In this document: positions 17,240 to 25,051 of the stretch, piece by piece
Position numbering within the stretch: the first letter of the stretch is position 1
How the letters are laid out: every line of letters starts with the position of its first letter
Assembly: GCA_964481475.1 (NCBI GenBank)
Contig: CAYZTG010000002.1
Coordinates: forward strand, 1-64,000
Source: DUQU01 sp964481475
GTDB taxonomy: Bacteria > Bacillota_I > Bacilli_A > Acholeplasmatales > UBA5453
DNA: 64,000 bases
Direction of reading: 5' to 3'
Program-made: the position numbers and the translations under genes
Notes under the pieces: model-generated
Told to the model about the DNA's origin: nothing
Database searches by the model: none
The model's input: the letters and a program-made list of their open reading frames with translations, nothing else

Positions 17240-17719
17240 ATGTTAACAAGCATTACGATTGATATTACCGGAATTATCATTTGGGGAATAATCTTTTTAA
17301 CAACTCTAATTATTGAAATAGAGACTCTCAATTTAACGACAATTTGGTTTTCATTGGGATCATTGATTTCTCTTATTATTGGTATTTTTGGGGCTAATTA
17401 TTATTGGCAAATTGGAGTATTTTTAACTTCTTCATTAGTTTTAATAGCTGTTACAAAACCTTTCATAAAAAAAATATCAAAAAAAGAACCAGAGAGAACT
17501 AACTTAGATAGATTGGTCGGCCAAAGTGCAATTGTGACGACTACGATTACTTTAGATGAACCGGGAGAGGTAAAAATTCAAAGTAATTATTGGAGGGCAG
17601 TTCCTAAAAATGGGGAGACTTTTTTAGTAGGAGATAAAGTAATAATAAATGAAATTACAGGAGTTAGATTAGTAGTTTCAAAATTTATTGAAAATAAGGA
17701 GGATTTAAAAAATGTTTAA
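17240..17719 (+). CDS. NfeD-like membrane protein
   Basis: 159 residues. Two or three hydrophobic helices (about 10-75) are followed by a small OB-fold (RLVGQSAIVTTTITLDEPGEVKIQ ... GDKVIINEITGVRLVV). This short form lacks the ClpP-like protease domain of long NfeD proteins. Its partner is the overlapping SPFH gene; NfeD and SPFH proteins are commonly encoded together and are linked to membrane microdomains. RBS AGGAGG is present. Confidence 0.85.
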   Translation: MLTSITIDITGIIIWGIIFLTTLIIEIETLNLTTIWFSLGSLISLIIGIFGANYYWQIGVFLTSSLVLIAVTKPFIKKISKKEPERTNLDRLVGQSAIVTTTITLDEPGEVKIQSNYWRAVPKNGETFLVGDKVIINEITGVRLVVSKFIENKEDLKNV

Positions 17720-18641
17720 TATTTTATCGATGAGCACAACAGGAACAGTAGTCTTAATAGTTGTAATAGTGGTAATTCTAATTGTCTTAGCTTCTGGGTT
17801 TAGAATAGTTCCACAGGCTAAATCCTATGTTATTGAAAGGCTAGGTTCTTATCATACAACTTGGAATACAGGTCTTCATTATTTAGTACCGTTTCTTTAC
17901 AGAATTTCCAATAAAGTAAATTTAAAAGAACAGGTTTATGATTTTGAACCACAACCGGTTATTACCAAAGATAACGTAACAATGCAAATTGATACTGTAG
18001 TCTTCTTTACGATTGCCGATCCAAAGTTATTTACATATGGTGTTGATAAACCAATCTTTGCGATTGAAAAATTAACAGCAACTACTTTGCGTAATATTAT
18101 TGGAGATATGGATTTAGATGGTACATTGACAAGTAGAGATACGATTAACTCAAGAATCAGATCAATTATTGATGATGCAACTGACCCATGGGGAATTAAA
18201 GTAAATAGAGTTGAGCTTAAAAATATTTTACCACCAGCTGATATTAGAAATGCAATGGAAAAGCAAATGAGAGCTGAAAGAGAAAGACGAGAAGCAATCT
18301 TGTTAGCAGAAGGTGAAAAGAGATCAAAAATTTTACAAGCAGAAGGGTTTAGAGAAGCAGCGATTTTAGAGGCTGAAGGAGAAAAACAATCAAGGATTTT
18401 AAGAGCTGCGGGCGAGGCAGAAGCAATCTTTAAAATTCAAGAAGCGACTGCTAGAGGTCTTGAAGAAATTAAAAAAGCGAAACCAGATGACGCCGTTTTA
18501 ACACTTAAAGCATATGAAGCATTAGCAGAAATGAGTAAAGGACAAGCAACAAAAATTATTGTTCCTTCAAATTTAAGTAGTATTGCTGGCTTAGCAACTT
18601 CAATCGCAGAAGTAATTAAAGAACCAAAGAGCAATAAATAG
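17712..18641 (+). CDS. SPFH/stomatin-like protein (QmcA type)
   Basis: 309 residues. One N-terminal membrane helix (about 11-31) precedes the SPFH domain beginning FRIVPQAKSYVIERLG. A long coiled coil rich in A/E/R (about 190-255, EKQMRAERERREA and AEGEKRSKILQAEG repeats) follows. These proteins oligomerise on membranes and organise lipid domains or proteases. It overlaps nfeD by eight bases, with AAGGAGG upstream. Confidence 0.92.
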   Translation: MFNILSMSTTGTVVLIVVIVVILIVLASGFRIVPQAKSYVIERLGSYHTTWNTGLHYLVPFLYRISNKVNLKEQVYDFEPQPVITKDNVTMQIDTVVFFTIADPKLFTYGVDKPIFAIEKLTATTLRNIIGDMDLDGTLTSRDTINSRIRSIIDDATDPWGIKVNRVELKNILPPADIRNAMEKQMRAERERREAILLAEGEKRSKILQAEGFREAAILEAEGEKQSRILRAAGEAEAIFKIQEATARGLEEIKKAKPDDAVLTLKAYEALAEMSKGQATKIIVPSNLSSIAGLATSIAEVIKEPKSNK

Positions 18642-18749
18642 TTTTTTAAATATTATTAAAAGTAAACAAACTATAAAAAAGATACTAAAAATATGATATA
18701 ATTATTTACAATAAATAGAGATAATTCTAATAATTAGGAGGAAAGAAAT

Positions 18750-20810
18750 ATGAGGGTTTATAATACAAACCAAATTAGAAACATAGCAATTTTAGGACAT
18801 TTAGGATCAGGTAAAACAACACTTAGTGAATCTTTATTATATGCAAGTGGAGCTTTATCAGTTAAAGGTTCAGTGGAAACAAAAAATACAGTTAGTGATT
18901 ATATGGATGAAGAAAAGGATAAACAAGGAAGTCTATCTACTTCATTAATTCCAATTGAGTGGAATGATTATAAACTAAACTTTTTAGATATTCCTGGAAC
19001 TGAAGAGTTTGACAATGAACTTAAGCAAGCACTTTCTGTTGTTAAGGGAGCAATATTAGTAATTGATGCTAACAAAGGTGTTGAGGTTGGTACTGAAAGA
19101 GTTTGGTCTCTTTTAAGAGAAAGAAATATTCCATCAGTTATTTTTATTACAAAAATGGATAAAGAAAATGTTAAGTTTGAGGAATTATTAACTGAAATTA
19201 ACAATAAACTAGGAAAGAGCGCAGTTCCTTTCTTAATTCCAATTGGAAAAGAAGATAATTTTGAAGGATATGTTAACTGTGTTAGCATGGAAGCATTTGT
19301 TTTTAAAGATGGGAAAAAAGAAAAAGTTGAAATTTTTGATGATAAAAGAGCAAGAATTGATGATTTAAGAGAACACATCTTAGAAGCCGTCGCTGAGACA
19401 AGCGAAGAACTTTTAGAAAAGTATTTTGGTGGCGAAGAGATAACTCAAGAAGAAATTAATGAAGCGTTAGCTGTAGGCGTTAAAACTGGTGAATTAACTC
19501 CAATTTTAATTGGTAGTTCAACAAAAAATATTGGTATGGTTAATTTAATAGATATGTTACTGTCGTTTTTACCAACACCAAATGATTTAAAACCACTTAA
19601 AGGTATTAACCCTAAGACTAAAGAAGAAGTTGAAAGAAAAACAATTTCATCTGAACCTTTTTCAGGATATGTTTTTAAGACAATTATTGATCCTTTCGTT
19701 GGTTCGATTAACTTTATTAAAGTCAATAGTGGAACTTTAAAAACAGGGCAAGAAATTACAATCCATGATACAGGTGAAACAGAAAAAGTTGGGGCTTTAT
19801 TTACATTATTAGGAAAAAAACAAGTTCCAGTTGAGTCAGTTAATGCTGGCGATATTTGTGCTGTTTCTAAATTAGATGGTATTTTTACTGGACAAACGGT
19901 AAGCGATCCTAAAAATCCGGTAGTTTATCCAAAAGTAGAAATGTTAAAACCAACAATCTATATTGCGTTAACGCCAAAGAGTAGACAAGATGAAGACAAA
20001 ATTTCTAACGCCTTAAATCGTTTAAATATTGAAGATCCATCATTTGAAACAGTCAGAAACAAAGAAACTAACCAACTACTAATTGGTGGCTTAGGGATTA
20101 CTCATATCAACTATATCGTTGATAGAATGAAAACAGTTTTTAAAGTTGAAGTTACTCAAGAAGAACCAAAAGTAGTTTACCGTGAGACAATTAAGAAAAA
20201 AGTTGAAGCTGAAGGAAAGCATAAAAAACAATCTGGTGGTGCAGGACAGTTTGGTCACGTTTATATTAGATTTGAGCCAAGTCCGAAAATATTTGAGTTC
20301 CGTGAAGAAGTTTTTGGTGGTTCAGTTCCTAAAAACTACCATCCCGCTGTTGAAAAAGGGTTAATTGAAACATTCGAAAGAGGACCACTAGCTGGCTTCC
20401 CTGTGATTAATATTAAAGCAACTTTATATGACGGTTCTTATCACTCAGTTGACTCTAATGAAATTTCTTTTAAAATGGCAGCTTTATTAGCCTTTAGAAA
20501 AGCTTGTGAGACAGCTGGACCAACAATTCTTGAACCGATTTTAAAGATGGAAATTCATGTTAAAGAACAATATGTAGGCGATGTAATGGGTGATATGAAT
20601 AAACGTAGAGGAAGAGTTTTAGGGATGAATCCTCAAACTGATGGTAGTCAAATTATTGAAGCAGAAGCACCAGAAGCAGAAGTTTTATCATACACTATTG
20701 ATTTAAAAGCAATGACACAAGGTTCTGGGTCATTCCAAAGAGAATTTGCTCGATATGAAGAAGTCCCACAACATTTAATTCAAGGAATTATTGACAAATA
20801 TAAAGAATAA
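18750..20810 (+). CDS. elongation factor G-like GTPase (EF-G-2/FusA2 type)
   Basis: 686 residues with all five EF-G domains. G1 is GHLGSGKTT (16-24) and G4 is TKMD instead of NKMD. The switch II motif is DIPGTEEF instead of DTPGHVDF, so the catalytic His of true EF-G is replaced by Thr. Domain III has GGLGITHINYIVDRM in place of the usual GELHLEI. Domain IV is intact (QSGGAGQFGHVYIRFEP). These features mark the EF-G-2 paralogue group, whose ribosomal role is not settled; GTPase activity may be low. It is not in a str operon, so the main fusA is probably elsewhere. Confidence 0.85.
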   Translation: MRVYNTNQIRNIAILGHLGSGKTTLSESLLYASGALSVKGSVETKNTVSDYMDEEKDKQGSLSTSLIPIEWNDYKLNFLDIPGTEEFDNELKQALSVVKGAILVIDANKGVEVGTERVWSLLRERNIPSVIFITKMDKENVKFEELLTEINNKLGKSAVPFLIPIGKEDNFEGYVNCVSMEAFVFKDGKKEKVEIFDDKRARIDDLREHILEAVAETSEELLEKYFGGEEITQEEINEALAVGVKTGELTPILIGSSTKNIGMVNLIDMLLSFLPTPNDLKPLKGINPKTKEEVERKTISSEPFSGYVFKTIIDPFVGSINFIKVNSGTLKTGQEITIHDTGETEKVGALFTLLGKKQVPVESVNAGDICAVSKLDGIFTGQTVSDPKNPVVYPKVEMLKPTIYIALTPKSRQDEDKISNALNRLNIEDPSFETVRNKETNQLLIGGLGITHINYIVDRMKTVFKVEVTQEEPKVVYRETIKKKVEAEGKHKKQSGGAGQFGHVYIRFEPSPKIFEFREEVFGGSVPKNYHPAVEKGLIETFERGPLAGFPVINIKATLYDGSYHSVDSNEISFKMAALLAFRKACETAGPTILEPILKMEIHVKEQYVGDVMGDMNKRRGRVLGMNPQTDGSQIIEAEAPEAEVLSYTIDLKAMTQGSGSFQREFARYEEVPQHLIQGIIDKYKE

Positions 20811-20817
20811 AAATAAT

Positions 20818-20854
20818 AATTTAGCGTGTCTTTAGAGTAAAGGTGCGCTAAATT
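20818..20854 (+). other. 17-bp RNA hairpin upstream of the zinc-ribbon gene
   Basis: Outer arms AATTTAGCG (20818-20826) and CGCTAAATT (20846-20854), inner arms CTTTA/TAAAG around GAG, joined by TGT opposite GTG. As + strand RNA the TGT/GTG segment makes three consecutive G-U wobbles, giving a continuous 17-bp stem. On the minus strand the same positions are mismatches. No T-run follows, so it is not a plain terminator. A TATAAT follows at 20861-20866. Confidence 0.65.
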
Positions 20855-20877
20855 GATATATATAATGTGGTGATGAG

Positions 20878-21240
20878 ATGATATGCTTAATTTGTGGTAA
20901 AACATATTTTCAAAAAAGAACATTTAACACATTATTTAAAGAAAAAAAATCATATAGATGTCATTCTTGTAATAAAAAGTATCAAATTAAAATAATTTAT
21001 CAAACTGTACCCAAAAAATTAGGTTTGCTTCATATCTACAGCCTATTTTTAGAAAAAAACCAGTTTAATTTAACAGCATTTAATAACGAAATAAGTTATT
21101 TGTTTGAAATAATTTTCCTTAAGATGAGAAAACTAGATATATTAATTTGGATTGAGGAACTTTCCATTGAGTTTTTAACTTATCTTGATGAAATCCCAAA
21201 TGATATTTATATTATTACCAATACACCATATTTTACATAA
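20878..21240 (+). CDS. small zinc-ribbon protein, possible reduced ComFC
   Basis: 120 residues. Two CxxC pairs (Cys3/Cys6 and Cys28/Cys31) form a likely zinc ribbon. CLICGK...LF...CHSCNKKY resembles the N-terminus of ComFC, and ComFC genes often precede hpf in Bacillota, as here. The remaining 85 residues show no phosphoribosyltransferase motif, so it would be a decayed or repurposed ComFC. It lies 13 bases before hpf. ATG 20878 is used; GGTGATGAG precedes it. Function unknown. Confidence 0.55.
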   Translation: MICLICGKTYFQKRTFNTLFKEKKSYRCHSCNKKYQIKIIYQTVPKKLGLLHIYSLFLEKNQFNLTAFNNEISYLFEIIFLKMRKLDILIWIEELSIEFLTYLDEIPNDIYIITNTPYFT

Positions 21241-21253
21241 AGGGGGAATAATA

Positions 21254-21805
21254 ATGAAATATGAAATAATTGGAAAAAATAACTTTGTCCCAACAAAAGC
21301 AATCGAAGATTACGTTAAAAAACGTTTAGACAAAGTGATTAAGTCTTTTAACGAAGACTGGGTAATTAAAATAAGAGTTGTTTTAAAAGTTTATAAAGAC
21401 CACTCTAAAGTTGAAGTTACAATCCCCGCCAAAGGAGTAACTTTAAGAAGTGAAACTAGTGATCAAGATATGTATCGCGCGATAGATAAGACAAGCGATA
21501 AATTACTTGCCCAAGTTAGGAAATATCGTGATAAGTTAACCGATCATTTAGCAAAGAAAGGTATCAAAGATGTCTATGCTAAAGAGTTTGTTGAAAATGG
21601 TGAAATTCTTTCTAATGAACTACTTGCTAAGCAATTAGTCAGATCTAAAGAAATAGAATTAACACCGTTAACTCTTGATGAAGCCATTTTAGAGATGGAA
21701 ATGATTGGCCATGACTTTTATATATTTATCAACAAAGAATCAAAGAGAGTAAATGTTCTTTATCTTAGAGAAGATGGAGACTACGCTCTAATAGAAACTA
21801 AATAA
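21254..21805 (+). CDS. hpf: ribosome hibernation promoting factor, long form
   Basis: 183 residues from ATG 21254, preceded by AGGGGGAA; the longer frame to 21185 overlaps the previous gene. The N-terminal HPF/YfiA domain (YEIIGKNNFVPTKAIEDYVKKRL...) binds the 30S decoding region. The C-terminal domain (TPLTLDEAILEMEMIGHDFYIF) drives 100S dimer formation. It inactivates ribosomes in stationary phase or stress. Confidence 0.95.
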   Translation: MKYEIIGKNNFVPTKAIEDYVKKRLDKVIKSFNEDWVIKIRVVLKVYKDHSKVEVTIPAKGVTLRSETSDQDMYRAIDKTSDKLLAQVRKYRDKLTDHLAKKGIKDVYAKEFVENGEILSNELLAKQLVRSKEIELTPLTLDEAILEMEMIGHDFYIFINKESKRVNVLYLREDGDYALIETK

Positions 21806-21811
21806 AAAGCT

Positions 21812-21852
21812 AAAAAAAAGACTTAATCCATTAGTGAATTAAGTCTTTTTTA
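21812..21852. terminator. bidirectional terminator, hpf and sodA
   Basis: Stem AAAAAGACTTAA/TTAAGTCTTTTT with A/T runs on both sides, between convergent genes. Confidence 0.8.
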
Positions 21853-22443
21853 TTAAGCAAATTTTTTAGCTACTTCATCCCAGTTAATTACTTTGAAAAA
21901 TTCTTCAACGTAATCTGGACGTCTATTTTGATAATTCAAATAGTAAGCATGTTCCCAAACGTCTAAACCTAAGATTGGTTTACCTTCGTTTAGTGGTGTA
22001 TCTTGGTTAGCAGTGGAAGTAACGATTAAACCTTTATCAGTTTTTAAAAGCCATGCCCAACCTGAACCAAAACGAGTTTTTGCTGCAGTAGAAAATTTTT
22101 CTTTAAAGTTTTCAAAGGAACCAAAAGCTTTATTGATTGCTTCTAGTAATTTCCCACTTGGCATCTTAGCGCCTCCTGGAGTTAAAATCTCCCAAAATAG
22201 TGTGTGATTATAATGTCCACCACCGTTATTTCTAACAGCGCCACGAATATCTTCAGGAACTTTATTTAAATCAAATAACATTTCATCTAAAGAAAGTTTT
22301 AAATCTGGGTATTTAGTTAAAGCTTGATTTAAATTTGTAACGTAAGCGTTATGGTGTTTAGTGTGGTGAATCTCCATTGTTTTTGCATCAATAACTGGTT
22401 CTAAAGCATTGTATGCATAAGTTAAATTTGGTAATTTGTACAT
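21853..22443 (-). CDS. sodA: superoxide dismutase (Mn/Fe type)
   Basis: 196 residues from ATG 22443, preceded by AAGGAATG; upstream ATGs lack an RBS. Metal ligands are visible: His in MEIHHTKHHNAYV, the second His near HYNHTLFWE, and DVWEHAYYLNYQNRR with Asp and His. It dismutates superoxide in the cytosol, implying oxygen exposure. GGGGHY-type residues do not allow a firm Mn/Fe choice. The promoter overlaps an inverted repeat. Confidence 0.95.
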   Translation of the reverse strand: MYKLPNLTYAYNALEPVIDAKTMEIHHTKHHNAYVTNLNQALTKYPDLKLSLDEMLFDLNKVPEDIRGAVRNNGGGHYNHTLFWEILTPGGAKMPSGKLLEAINKAFGSFENFKEKFSTAAKTRFGSGWAWLLKTDKGLIVTSTANQDTPLNEGKPILGLDVWEHAYYLNYQNRRPDYVEEFFKVINWDEVAKKFA

Positions 22444-22473
22444 AATTATCATTCCTTTCTTATTTATAATTTT

Positions 22474-22506
22474 ATTATATAACATTTTGAGATTTATTCA
22501 AATGTT
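22474..22506 (-). promoter_or_regulatory. sodA promoter with overlapping inverted repeat
   Basis: On the minus strand TTGAAT (22496-22501) and TATAAT (22474-22479) are 16 bases apart. AACATTTTGA (22481-22490) and TCAAATGTT (22498-22506) form an inverted repeat with one bulge across the -35 and spacer. It could be an operator or the end of the rqcH transcript. Confidence 0.45.
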
Positions 22507-22519
22507 ACGCTTCAATATT

Positions 22520-24034
22520 TTAGATATTTACTAAATTATTATTTTTTGTATAGTTAATTGTTTTATATTGACTTATTTGGAGATTAAAGCCTAACTTATT
22601 TTTAGTTCTTTTGGTGTTCTTAACGGTGGTATAATTAACTAAAACATTAGTTTCATTTTTTAGTTTGCTATATTTTACAGCTAAATAAGCTCCTTTTAAG
22701 ATGTTCTCTTTAGTTAGCTCTCCCCTCATAAAAACATGAGGACCGGGATAGTTTTGAAGATGAAACCAGTAGTCTTCTCTTTTAGCAATTTTATGGTAAA
22801 GATGTGCATTTTGGATGCTTGATTTGCCAATATAAAAAATAGCATTATCTTCTTTAATTATTTCATATGAAGGCGAATTTGTTTTGATCTTTTTAGGAGT
22901 TTTTAAAAAGCCAATTTCTCTAAATTCAGTTTTAAGATCCTCTAAGTCATTAGTATTAAGAAACTCAAAGTTAGTTACTATATCGGTAAAATAACTAATT
23001 TTATCAGTTATTAGATTAATTTGGGTATTTAAATGTTCTAAGGATCTTTTTTTCTTACTATAAAGTTTATATAAATTTTGAGCATTTTCATTTAACGTTT
23101 TAGTATAATCTAATGGATAATTATTAAACGCTGATAAATTACTTTTTAAGTCAATTCCACTAGAATAAATTTGATCAGCAAGGTCTTTATAATAAAGATA
23201 ATTTTCATTAAGAGAAAGATTATTTTCTAACTCACTTAATTTATTCGATAAGTTGCTAATTTGTCTAGTAATTAATTTTTCTAAAGGAGAAGAAGCTTTA
23301 TTTGATAAATAATAGTTTTCTAGTAGAACTGATAAAGAAGGATAGATTTCTTTGTTTTCAACATTTAAATCAAAAGCATGGAAGTGAACTTTTTCATTTT
23401 TATACATGATAGGTGTGGTAGGAACTAAATCAAGGTTTAGTTTGTTGTGAAAGACATGAAAAGCTAATTCTTTGGAAAAACCTAAACAAGAATTAAATAT
23501 TTGCTCTGGTGAGTCCATTCGGATAAGATGTTCATAATTACATTCTTTTTTTTCACTAAAGTAAGGCTCGTATTTTAGTTTTGGAAGGATAGACCTTTTA
23601 TCTTCATTGAAGACTTTGTGATATGAATCAATAATGAGATCATTTTCATCAAGTAAGATCAAATGAGCTGTTCTTCCCATTACTTCAAAGACTAAAGTTC
23701 TTTTTAAGGAACCTAAAAAAGGATCTTGTTTTGAAAACTCAAAAAAGAGAACACGGTCTTTCTTATATTGAGTTATCTCTTTAAGAAGCGAATTTTCAAG
23801 TTTTTGCTTTAATGTATTAAGAAAAGGATGTTGATCATCATGAATAACTGGACTAGATAGTTTAACATGCGCTTGATTAGGGCTTAAATCAAAATATAAG
23901 GAACCAGTGTTTGAAGTATTAAACTCAAAAACAATGACTCTTTTGCTAGGCATTTTAATTTTTTTTATTCTTTTGTTTACTAATTGTTTAAGTTCATCTT
24001 TTAATCTACTTAAAAAATATCCATCTAAAGGCAT
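22520..24034 (-). CDS. rqcH: RqcH (NFACT) ribosome quality control factor
   Basis: 504 residues, shorter than the roughly 570 of Bacillus RqcH. NFACT-N starts MPLDGYFLSRLKDEL. KKDRVLFFEF holds the DR pair (Asp93, Arg94) needed for Ala-tRNA recruitment. A long coiled-coil middle (about 240-350) and the NFACT-R domain with DYWFHLQNYPGPHVF follow. It adds C-terminal alanine tails to stalled nascent chains on 50S subunits. Older databases call it fibronectin-binding protein FbpA. Confidence 0.9.
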   Translation of the reverse strand: MPLDGYFLSRLKDELKQLVNKRIKKIKMPSKRVIVFEFNTSNTGSLYFDLSPNQAHVKLSSPVIHDDQHPFLNTLKQKLENSLLKEITQYKKDRVLFFEFSKQDPFLGSLKRTLVFEVMGRTAHLILLDENDLIIDSYHKVFNEDKRSILPKLKYEPYFSEKKECNYEHLIRMDSPEQIFNSCLGFSKELAFHVFHNKLNLDLVPTTPIMYKNEKVHFHAFDLNVENKEIYPSLSVLLENYYLSNKASSPLEKLITRQISNLSNKLSELENNLSLNENYLYYKDLADQIYSSGIDLKSNLSAFNNYPLDYTKTLNENAQNLYKLYSKKKRSLEHLNTQINLITDKISYFTDIVTNFEFLNTNDLEDLKTEFREIGFLKTPKKIKTNSPSYEIIKEDNAIFYIGKSSIQNAHLYHKIAKREDYWFHLQNYPGPHVFMRGELTKENILKGAYLAVKYSKLKNETNVLVNYTTVKNTKRTKNKLGFNLQISQYKTINYTKNNNLVNI

Positions 24035-24100
24035 CTAATCACCAAATACAATTATAACATAGATGTAAACGCTATAATGAGAGAATAAATGTTAATTTTC

Positions 24101-24129
24101 TTTACAAAAACCTATTAGTACACTATAAT
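24101..24129 (+). promoter_or_regulatory. promoter of gmk-rpoZ
   Basis: TTTACA at 24101-24106 and TATAAT at 24124-24129, 17-base spacer. Confidence 0.7.
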
Positions 24130-24159
24130 ATTAAATAACTATGAATAAAGGAGTACTTC

Positions 24160-24777
24160 GTGAAGCTAAATGTAAAGGGACTATTAATAGTACTTTCAGG
24201 ACCATCTGGTGTTGGTAAGGGAACTGTTAGAAAAGCACTTTTTAATAAAAAAGGTCATAATTTAGTTTATTCCGTTTCAATGACGACAAGGGAACCTAGA
24301 AAAGGTGAAGTTGATGGAGTAGATTATTATTTTGTCAGTAAAGAAGAGTTTTTAAAGAGAATTGAAAACAACCAATTTTTAGAATGGGCTGAGTTTGTTG
24401 GCAATTATTATGGTACGCCTAGGGATAAAGTTGAAGAACAACTACAAGCAGGTCATGAAGTAGTTTTAGAAATTGAAGTTAATGGCGCTCTTCAAGTAAG
24501 AAATCAAATGCCAGAAGCGGTCTTTATCTTTTTAGTTCCACCAGGTAAACAAGCATTGTTTGACCGTTTAAAGGCTCGGGGTACGGAAGATGATAAAATA
24601 ATTGAAGAACGTATTGAAAAGGCTAAAAGGGAGTTTCTATTAGCCCATAAGTATGATTATATTGTTGTTAATGATGATTATGATAACGCTGCTGACCGTG
24701 TTTTGGCAATAATTAGAGCTGAACATGCAAAAACAGAACGTTCAATTCATCAGTATATTAAAATGTTAGGAGAGTGA
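24160..24777 (+). CDS. gmk: guanylate kinase
   Basis: 205 residues, GTG start with AAAGGAG six bases upstream. Walker A is SGPSGVGKGT. The GMP-binding block runs SMTTREPRKGEVDGVDYYF, then YYGTP and the lid ARGTEDD. It phosphorylates GMP to GDP. It is followed six bases later by rpoZ, the classic Bacillota arrangement. Confidence 0.97.
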   Translation: MKLNVKGLLIVLSGPSGVGKGTVRKALFNKKGHNLVYSVSMTTREPRKGEVDGVDYYFVSKEEFLKRIENNQFLEWAEFVGNYYGTPRDKVEEQLQAGHEVVLEIEVNGALQVRNQMPEAVFIFLVPPGKQALFDRLKARGTEDDKIIEERIEKAKREFLLAHKYDYIVVNDDYDNAADRVLAIIRAEHAKTERSIHQYIKMLGE

Positions 24778-24783
24778 TTATAA

Positions 24784-25008
24784 GTGAAAAACAGCGAAGG
24801 AATGAGATATCCATCAATTGATGCTTTATTAAAAGTAGTTAATTCAAAATATAAATTAGCGTATATCGCTGCTAAAAGAGCGAAGACAATTCAAAGTGAT
24901 GGGACTAGTTTAGAAGAGCATAAATGTGTTAAACCAGTTGGAGTTGCTTTAGAAGAAATATTAGAAAATAAAATCCAAGTAATATTCGACGAGAAAGAAG
25001 AAATTTAA
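24784..25008 (+). CDS. rpoZ: RNA polymerase omega subunit
   Basis: 74 residues, GTG start. RYPSIDALLKVVNSKYKLAYIAAKRAKTI is the omega core that clamps the beta-prime C-terminus. KPVGVALEEI is the conserved second element. Cotranscribed with gmk. Confidence 0.95.
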   Translation: MKNSEGMRYPSIDALLKVVNSKYKLAYIAAKRAKTIQSDGTSLEEHKCVKPVGVALEEILENKIQVIFDEKEEI

Positions 25009-25021
25009 TTCTTCTTTTTTA
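24994..25021 (+). terminator. terminator of gmk-rpoZ
   Basis: AAAGAAGAA/TTCTTCTTT stem followed by T; the rpoZ stop codon is in the loop. Confidence 0.7.
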
Positions 25022-25051
25022 TTTTATGTTAAAATAACTATAGGTGATAAC

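Noticed and set aside
18968..19726. Antisense open frames of 93 and 136 codons inside the EF-G-like gene
   Set aside because: Shadows of a well-conserved coding region; no start context.
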